Shown in pieces: positions 14,025 to 17,903 of a DNA stretch of 17,903 nucleotides (positions are counted from its first letter, which is position 1; each line of letters starts with the position of its first letter). Made by a program: the position numbers and the translations under genes. The stretch is from positions 1,665 to 19,567 of the forward strand of contig DBWG01000061.1 in NCBI GenBank assembly GCA_002308635.1, written 5' to 3'. The notes beneath the pieces are model-generated. The model did not search any database, was not told where the DNA came from, and saw nothing but the letters and a program-made list of their open reading frames with translations. The stretch comes from Ruminococcaceae bacterium UBA1244 (GTDB lineage Bacteria; Bacillota; Clostridia; Oscillospirales; Acutalibacteraceae).

Positions 14025-14106
14025 GTACTGCTTTATACAGTTATTTGACTATCGTCCCGCGGTTCTGCTTTATTGACCCTTCAATATTTTTATCTGTTTA
14101 TGCCCT

Positions 14107-14125
14107 CTTTGCAAGGCTTGCAAAG
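14107..14125 (-). promoter_or_regulatory. hairpin directly after the cysK leader ORF
   Basis: On the minus strand, CTTTGCAA and TTGCAAAG form a perfect 8-bp stem with a 3-base loop, beginning one base after the leader stop codon. No T-run follows, so it is not a terminator. It could be a pause hairpin or an RNA processing signal. No terminator was found between it and cysK. Confidence 0.45.
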
Positions 14126-14126
14126 G

Positions 14127-14159
14127 TCAACATCGTTTTTGAGATGATAAAAAAGTCAT
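14127..14159 (-). CDS. possible 10-aa leader peptide upstream of cysK
   Basis: MTFLSSQKRC, followed by TGA. The start has AAGGAG 8 bases upstream and lies about 55 bases after the expected transcription start of the cysK promoter. The only Cys codon is the last sense codon, next to the stop, where slow decoding could affect termination or the hairpin that begins one base later. With two Cys-rich leaders elsewhere in the window, a regulatory leader is plausible, but one Cys codon is weak evidence. Confidence 0.45.
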   Translation of the reverse strand: MTFLSSQKRC

Positions 14160-14220
14160 TGAAATTTCTCCTTATTGATATTCATTAACCCACTTGATTA
14201 GTAGGTTTGTTCTGTAGGGT

Positions 14221-14249
14221 ATTATCTCACAAACAAACAGGTTTGTCAA
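14221..14249 (-). promoter_or_regulatory. sigma-A type promoter of the cysK operon
   Basis: On the minus strand, a perfect TTGACA (14244-14249) is followed after 17 bases by GATAAT (14221-14226), one mismatch from TATAAT. The transcript would start near 14214, giving a cysK 5' leader of about 235 bases that holds the short ORF, a hairpin and repeat copy 3. Confidence 0.85.
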
Positions 14250-14270
14250 GGATTTTTCTGTAATTTGATT

Positions 14271-14285
14271 ATAGGATAATCCTAT
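14271..14285. promoter_or_regulatory. LysR-type box upstream of the cysK promoter
   Basis: ATAGGATAATCCTAT is a perfect 7-bp inverted repeat around one base and has the T-N11-A form. Its centre is about 32 bp upstream of the -35 centre, matching the box at 6276-6290 in sequence and, within two bases, in position. Both overlap the stop codon of the gene before them. Confidence 0.68.
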
Positions 14286-15082
14286 TACCGGTTATCAATA
14301 TTGCAAATATCCGTATCATAATCTGTCAGTTTTGTAATCGGCGGATGAAGATGCACTTTATGCTGCGGAAGTTTCACCTTTCGGAATTCCATTTTCAGCG
14401 CATCAAATGTCAGCATACTGCCTGTCAGAAGCTCTCCTGTGCCGAGCAGATATTTTATTGCTTCCATGGCTTGCAGACTGCCGATCACTCCTGCTATAAC
14501 ACCGATAACTCCGGCCTCCCTGCATGATGGAACTTCACCCTTTTGCGGCGGTTCCTGAAATATACACCTGTAACATGGTCCCTCACCCGGAACATAAGTC
14601 ATAAGCTGACCCTGAAACTGAAGTATTCCGGCATGGCAAAAAGGCTTTTCAGCTATAACACAGGCATCATTTATCAGAAACTTTGCGGCAAAATTATCCG
14701 TGCCGTCAATAACAAAATCATAGTCCTTTATAACGTCAAGAATATTTTCGCTGTTGAGATAAAAAGGATAGGTTATTACGTTTACATCAGGATTAAGTTG
14801 GTTTATAGTTTCTTTTGCCGAAAGCACCTTTTCTTTTCCGATATCGTTTGTCGTATGTATGATCTGACGCTGCAGATTTGATAAATCAACTCTGTCGGCA
14901 TCAGCAATTCCGATCGTTCCTACTCCGGCAGAGGCAAGATACATTGCTGCCGGAGAACCAAGACCTCCTGCACCAACTATCAGCACACGAGACTGTAAAA
15001 GCTTTTTTTGTCCTTTTGATCCTAATCCCTTGAGAATAATGTGTCTTGAATATCGCTCAAGCTGTTCATCAGATAATATCAT
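14285..15082 (-). CDS. ThiF/MoeB/HesA family adenylyltransferase
   Basis: A 265-residue E1-like enzyme. The ATP site is VLIVGAGGLGSPAAMYLASAG (33-53), followed by DADRVDLSNLQRQ (61-73), the DGTDNF motif (126-131) and the catalytic-Cys region SCREAGVIG (186-194). Such enzymes adenylate the C-terminus of a small sulfur carrier (ThiS, MoaD or CysO type) for thiocarboxylate formation. One zinc pair is present (CYRC, 170-173). The second CxxC expected near residue 245 is replaced by HLH (244-246), so zinc binding may be altered or lost. It follows the rhodanese-TusA-DsrE gene by 13 bases with a GGAGG site, which supports a shared role in sulfur transfer. The partner carrier is not in the window, so thiF, moeB and hesA cannot be told apart. 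Confidence 0.88.
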   Translation of the reverse strand: MILSDEQLERYSRHIILKGLGSKGQKKLLQSRVLIVGAGGLGSPAAMYLASAGVGTIGIADADRVDLSNLQRQIIHTTNDIGKEKVLSAKETINQLNPDVNVITYPFYLNSENILDVIKDYDFVIDGTDNFAAKFLINDACVIAEKPFCHAGILQFQGQLMTYVPGEGPCYRCIFQEPPQKGEVPSCREAGVIGVIAGVIGSLQAMEAIKYLLGTGELLTGSMLTFDALKMEFRKVKLPQHKVHLHPPITKLTDYDTDICNIDNR

Positions 15083-15095
15083 TCCGCTCCTCCAT

Positions 15096-16148
15096 TTATA
15101 TAAACAAACTCATGTCAGACCTCTCGCATGACGCAAGAAATGTTGTTACGCCGCCGAGTTCAATGCCGTCTATCAGTTCCTCACGATGAAGTCCCATAAT
15201 ATCCATAGACATCTGACAGGCGATCAGTCTGACACCGTGAGAAACAGCATCTTCCATCAGTTTTTCAAGGGAGTGTATCCCGTTCTTTTTCATTACAGAA
15301 CGTATCATCCCCGCACCCATTCCTCCCATATTCATGCGTGAAAGACCAAGCTTTTTTGAACCTTTTGGCATCATCAGACCGAAAAGCTTTTCTGTAAGTT
15401 TCTTTTTTATTTTACTTTTTTTCGGTTTTCTGAGGACATTCAATCCCCAGAAGGTGAAAAACATCGTTACATTTCTTCCCATAGCTGCGGCACCGTTAGC
15501 CATAATAAAGGCAGCTATTGTTTTATCCAGATCACCGGAAAAAATGACAAAGGTTTTTTCGTGCTGACGTATTTTGTTATCGTTGATACCGGCATTGACC
15601 ACTTTGGTTATCTCGGCTGTGATAATACCGTTTTCGATTTTGATCGAGTCAAGCCGGTTTCCCGTTCTCTCACACCAGGAACGGATATCTGAATAAAAAG
15701 CTTCCTCTGTTGCTTTCACAACCGCCTTAGTTCCTGCCGGCTTATTCCTGAGAGAATCCGCCACCTTCACAACAGGTCCGGGACATTTCAGGTTTTGAGC
15801 ATCAATTAATACTGTTTCCGATATTATTTTATGAGAAGTTTTTTGGGCTTTATATGCCTGAAATCCTCCGTCAAGATTTGTGACATCATATCCCCTATCC
15901 GCAAGGATATCGGCTATTTCTTCACTCAGTTCTCCTGTTCTGCAATAAACGAGGACAGGCTTGTCCTTCGGTATTTTGCCAAGCTCTGAATAAAAGCAGG
16001 AAAATGGCATATTTACTGAATTTTCGATTTTTCCTGTAAGTACCTCATCCGGTTCACGAATATCGACTATAGTATATTTACTGATGTCCATTCCGGCAAT
16101 ATCGTTGACTGTAATTCTTTTAAATTGTTCTTCCGTCATTTTTTTCAT
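15096..16148 (-). CDS. rhodanese-TusA-DsrE three-domain sulfur transfer protein
   Basis: A 350-residue fusion. Residues about 12-102 form a rhodanese domain with active-site Cys69 in YCRTGELS. About 112-182 form a TusA-like domain with the CPGP motif (Cys122). About 197-350 form a DsrE/DsrE2-like domain with conserved Cys311 in IACQMSMDIMG and Cys341. Each domain type carries a persulfide on its cysteine, so one polypeptide can pass sulfane sulfur along three sites. The same domain set occurs at the C-terminus of CoA-disulfide reductase-like proteins, but no FAD/NAD domain is present here. It sits between nadA and a ThiF-like gene, suggesting delivery to a carrier protein, Fe-S assembly or tRNA thiolation. 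The start (16148 or 16139) is uncertain because no clear ribosome binding site is seen. Confidence 0.9.
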   Translation of the reverse strand: MKKMTEEQFKRITVNDIAGMDISKYTIVDIREPDEVLTGKIENSVNMPFSCFYSELGKIPKDKPVLVYCRTGELSEEIADILADRGYDVTNLDGGFQAYKAQKTSHKIISETVLIDAQNLKCPGPVVKVADSLRNKPAGTKAVVKATEEAFYSDIRSWCERTGNRLDSIKIENGIITAEITKVVNAGINDNKIRQHEKTFVIFSGDLDKTIAAFIMANGAAAMGRNVTMFFTFWGLNVLRKPKKSKIKKKLTEKLFGLMMPKGSKKLGLSRMNMGGMGAGMIRSVMKKNGIHSLEKLMEDAVSHGVRLIACQMSMDIMGLHREELIDGIELGGVTTFLASCERSDMSLFI

Positions 16149-16178
16149 CCCGTCATATCATTAAGTATGTACCTCAGC

Positions 16179-17099
16179 TCAGTTGCTTCCAAGTCTTATC
16201 ATCTCATCAATACATTTTCTTGCCTGTGAGATCGTATCCGATGGAAGAACGATCTCCTCACCGCTCTTTCCCGAAACGCAGTTATACAGATCAACAAGTG
16301 TGGTCGATTTCATATTCGGGCATATCAGTTTTTTGCTGAGATAATAAAAATTCTTATCGGGACAGCGGTATTGCAGATGTTCCTGAATACTTATCTCCGT
16401 TCCGATGATGAATTCTTTGCAGTCGGATTTTATCGCATAATCCATGATACCGGAGGTCGAGCCGATATAGTCTGCCATAGCACAGACATCCGGCTTACAT
16501 TCGGGATGCACAAGCAGCAGAGCATCAGGGTGCAGGCGTTTTGCAGTTTTTACGTCATCAGTGCTGACACAGGCATGAATAGGACAGCCGCCCGACAGCA
16601 GCTTGAAGGTTTTTTCGGGTATCTGTGCGGCAACATAAGCGCCTAAGTTGCAGTCCGGAATAAAAAGTATCTTGTCGTTTTCGATCTTACGGCATATTTC
16701 AACTGCAGAGGAAGACGTTACACATACATCACAGATAGTTTTCAGTTCGGCAGTCGTATTGATATAAGCAACAACAGTATAATCGGGATATTGTCCCTTT
16801 ACCACACTGATAAGCTCCTTGTCCATCTGGTCTGCCATGGCACAGCCTGCATCAGGATTCGGCAAAAACACACGCTTTTCAGGAGAAAGTATTTTGCAGG
16901 TCTCTGCCATAAAACGGACACCGCTCATTATGATCGTACGGTTGGGAGCCTTTGAAGCATCAACACTGAGCTTATAGGAATCTCCTGTAAAGTCGGCAAC
17001 CTCCAATATTTCCTCAGCCTGATAGCTGTGTGCAAGGATACAGATATCCTTTTCTTTTTTCAGACGAATGATCTCGCCTTGTATTTCGCTTATGTTCAT
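16179..17099 (-). CDS. nadA: quinolinate synthase
   Basis: A 306-residue NadA of the usual length. The likely [4Fe-4S] ligands are Cys86 (DAGCAMADQ), Cys172 (SGGCPIHACV) and Cys260 (LICPNMKS). HSYQ near residue 24, HPECKPDVC (198-206) and the STSGI motif (214-218) are conserved substrate and active-site segments. It condenses iminoaspartate with dihydroxyacetone phosphate in NAD synthesis. nadB and nadC are not adjacent. The gene is followed 30 bases later by the sulfur transferase fusion, which fits a need for Fe-S sulfur. An AAGGA ribosome binding site lies 8 bases before the ATG. The nearest promoter seen is at 17592-17620, beyond a gene remnant. Confidence 0.95.
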   Translation of the reverse strand: MNISEIQGEIIRLKKEKDICILAHSYQAEEILEVADFTGDSYKLSVDASKAPNRTIIMSGVRFMAETCKILSPEKRVFLPNPDAGCAMADQMDKELISVVKGQYPDYTVVAYINTTAELKTICDVCVTSSSAVEICRKIENDKILFIPDCNLGAYVAAQIPEKTFKLLSGGCPIHACVSTDDVKTAKRLHPDALLLVHPECKPDVCAMADYIGSTSGIMDYAIKSDCKEFIIGTEISIQEHLQYRCPDKNFYYLSKKLICPNMKSTTLVDLYNCVSGKSGEEIVLPSDTISQARKCIDEMIRLGSN

Positions 17100-17101
17100 A
17101 A

Positions 17102-17230
17102 TTATATCCTTCCTAATTCATTAATTATCTCGTTGATATTCGTACCATTTCTCAGCTTTTCAAGCATTGTCCTTGCGGGATTCGTGCGTTTTTCGCTACG
17201 CTCATACAGCGGTACAAGAGATATATCTCC
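17102..17230 (-). pseudogene. possible C-terminal remnant of the decayed gene upstream of nadA
   Basis: An open stretch with no start codon that reads as a plausible protein tail: LVPLYERSEKRTNPARTMLE, a short helical segment, then a stop just before the nadA ribosome binding site. A frame change just upstream would join it to another protein-like stretch containing CGFGEE. I cannot assign a family with confidence. It may be the C-terminus of the same glutamate-cysteine ligase whose N-terminus remains at 17380-17508. The 150 bases between the two pieces hold only short open frames. Confidence 0.35.
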
Positions 17231-17379
17231 TCACCAAAGCCGCACTCCGTTAATCCTGCCTTGCAAACTTACCAAACTGCGGATAACGGTGGAAACACAT
17301 CGGCAGGCAGGCGTATTTTGAAAATGACGAAAGATGATGAAAAAGCATTTTGTATCTGCCGTTTTCGATAGGAATATTG

Positions 17380-17508
17380 TTATTGACAAGCCTGTTCGGG
17401 TTGATACTCATTCCGGTCAGAATTTACACGCAGACTTTCTCTTTCTATTCCGAACTCAGCCTGTCTGATATGTTCCCTGATGATTGCATTGTCAAGATCA
17501 AAAAGCAT
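17380..17508 (-). pseudogene. N-terminal remnant of glutamate-cysteine ligase (gshA/gshF-like)
   Basis: A 42-codon frame beginning MLFDLDNAIIREHIRQ and containing AEFGIERESLRVNSD (residues 17-31), which resembles the N-terminal signature of glutamate-cysteine ligases (FGxExExLRV). Intact enzymes have 450 or more residues. Here the expected continuation after the signature is missing and a stop follows 11 residues later. It lies downstream of a good promoter, so the gene was probably functional once. The remnant suggests that an ancestor made gamma-glutamylcysteine or glutathione and lost the ability, or that the active copy is elsewhere. The family call rests on one short motif. Confidence 0.55.
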
Positions 17509-17566
17509 AATATCAACTCAATTCATTGCATATTTATACGATTGGTTTAGTGGGTTTATATAGCTC

Positions 17567-17594
17567 AATAAGCCTATCTATATAGTAGGTTATT
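17567..17594. promoter_or_regulatory. imperfect inverted repeat over the start site of the gsh-remnant/nadA promoter
   Basis: AATAAGCCTA and TAGGTTATT are inverted copies (one extra base) around TCTATATAG, which is itself nearly self-complementary. The element overlaps the -10 box by three bases and covers the expected start near 17585, a position typical of repressor operators. It shares the TAGG/CCTA words of the LysR boxes but in the opposite arrangement, so a different protein may bind. Confidence 0.45.
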
Positions 17595-17620
17595 GTATCA
17601 TAAAATCGGCTGTATGTCAA
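17592..17620 (-). promoter_or_regulatory. sigma-A type promoter upstream of the gsh remnant and nadA
   Basis: On the minus strand, a perfect TTGACA (17615-17620) is followed after 17 bases by TACAAT (17592-17597). It probably once drove the glutamate-cysteine ligase gene and may now drive nadA, the sulfur transferase fusion and the ThiF-like gene through a leader of nearly 490 bases. Confidence 0.75.
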
Positions 17621-17644
17621 TATATTAAATTTCACTGCTGAAAG

Positions 17645-17668
17645 GCCGCCCGGACTCACCCGGACGGC
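17645..17668 (-). terminator. GC-rich hairpin, possible terminator
   Basis: GCCGTCCGG and CCGGGCGGC (minus strand) form a 9-bp stem with one G-U wobble and a 6-base loop. The stem is complete only as minus-strand RNA; on the plus strand it has a C-A mismatch. The T content after it is poor (CTTTC), so termination is uncertain. It may end a transcript entering from the right. Confidence 0.5.
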
Positions 17669-17903
17669 TTGAATTATGCTCATATATGCATAATCGGTTT
17701 GAATTTTGTTTGTATAAACGGCTGTCGGCATTATCCACTTTGTATATGGTTTAATACATCTAATTTGTATAGATGCATATCAGATTTTTTTAAAAAATGG
17801 TCTTTTCTGCACCCGTTTAGTGATGATCGGGGTATTACTTATGGAGACCCTAAAACAAATATTTTCTGGAAGAATATTAATATACCAGTTTCCAAGTTTT
17901 TAA
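17669..17903. other. AT-rich stretch with no recognised gene
   Basis: About 235 AT-rich bases. One plus-strand frame stays open to the window edge and reads protein-like near its end (DDRGITYGDPKTNIFWKN), but it has no start codon with a ribosome binding site and no family I recognise. A second plus-strand frame ends exactly at the last base. Either may be chance or the beginning of a gene outside the window. Confidence 0.3.

Noticed and set aside
14016..14220. SAM (S-box) riboswitch in the cysK leader
   Set aside because: The region does not show the S-box conserved core by eye. It holds a short ORF, one simple hairpin and a repeat copy.
17534..17731. Minus-strand 65-codon ORF crossing the GC hairpin and the promoter
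   Set aside because: It covers a strong promoter and a hairpin, has no ribosome binding site and no recognisable domain.
17756..17903. Plus-strand partial gene reaching the right edge
   Set aside because: The frame is open and partly protein-like but has no start signal or recognised family, so it is only noted within the unassigned stretch.

Overview
The window looks like chromosomal DNA from an anaerobic Firmicute, most likely a Ruminococcus-like member of the Clostridia. The basis is moderate GC content, AGGAGG-type ribosome binding sites, a four-subunit ferredoxin-dependent 2-oxoacid oxidoreductase, and an MccA/MccB/LuxS reverse transsulfuration set. No marker gene fixes the genus. All convincing genes lie on the minus strand, so the biology reads from high to low coordinates.

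Right end (about 17900 to 14285): a short stretch without a recognised gene, a GC hairpin, and a strong promoter (17592-17620) in front of a decayed glutamate-cysteine ligase (gshA/gshF-like) remnant. Then come nadA (quinolinate synthase), a rhodanese-TusA-DsrE three-domain sulfur carrier protein, and a ThiF/MoeB-type adenylyltransferase.

Middle (14285 to 6290): a sulfur amino acid operon with a clear promoter and an upstream LysR-type box. Its order is a 10-codon leader ORF, cysK, a 47-codon leader ORF with a Cys-Cys-Cys-Met-Cys-Cys-Cys run followed by an antiterminator/terminator pair, a SAM-dependent methyltransferase, metK, luxS, mccB, mccA, a LysR regulator and an amidohydrolase. MetK makes SAM and methyltransferases turn it into SAH. 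A nucleosidase (not in the window) would feed LuxS, which releases homocysteine. MccA and MccB turn homocysteine into cysteine, and CysK assimilates sulfide directly.

Left (6290 to 1): a second operon with its own promoter and the same LysR-type box. It has a 33-codon Cys/Met-rich leader ORF ending at a Rho-independent terminator, then a cysteine-pair-repeat lipoprotein, a SsuABC/TauABC-like ABC importer and a porCDAB-type 2-oxoacid:ferredoxin oxidoreductase (last subunit cut by the window edge).

The most notable system is regulatory. Two separate leader peptides packed with Cys codons each precede an intrinsic terminator with a plausible competing antiterminator. This suggests ribosome-mediated, Cys-tRNA-sensing attenuation of cysteine and methionine genes, layered on LysR-type control. 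A short GC-rich palindromic repeat also occurs three times, at gene boundaries of the middle operon. All of this is read by eye. No database search or folding calculation was run.
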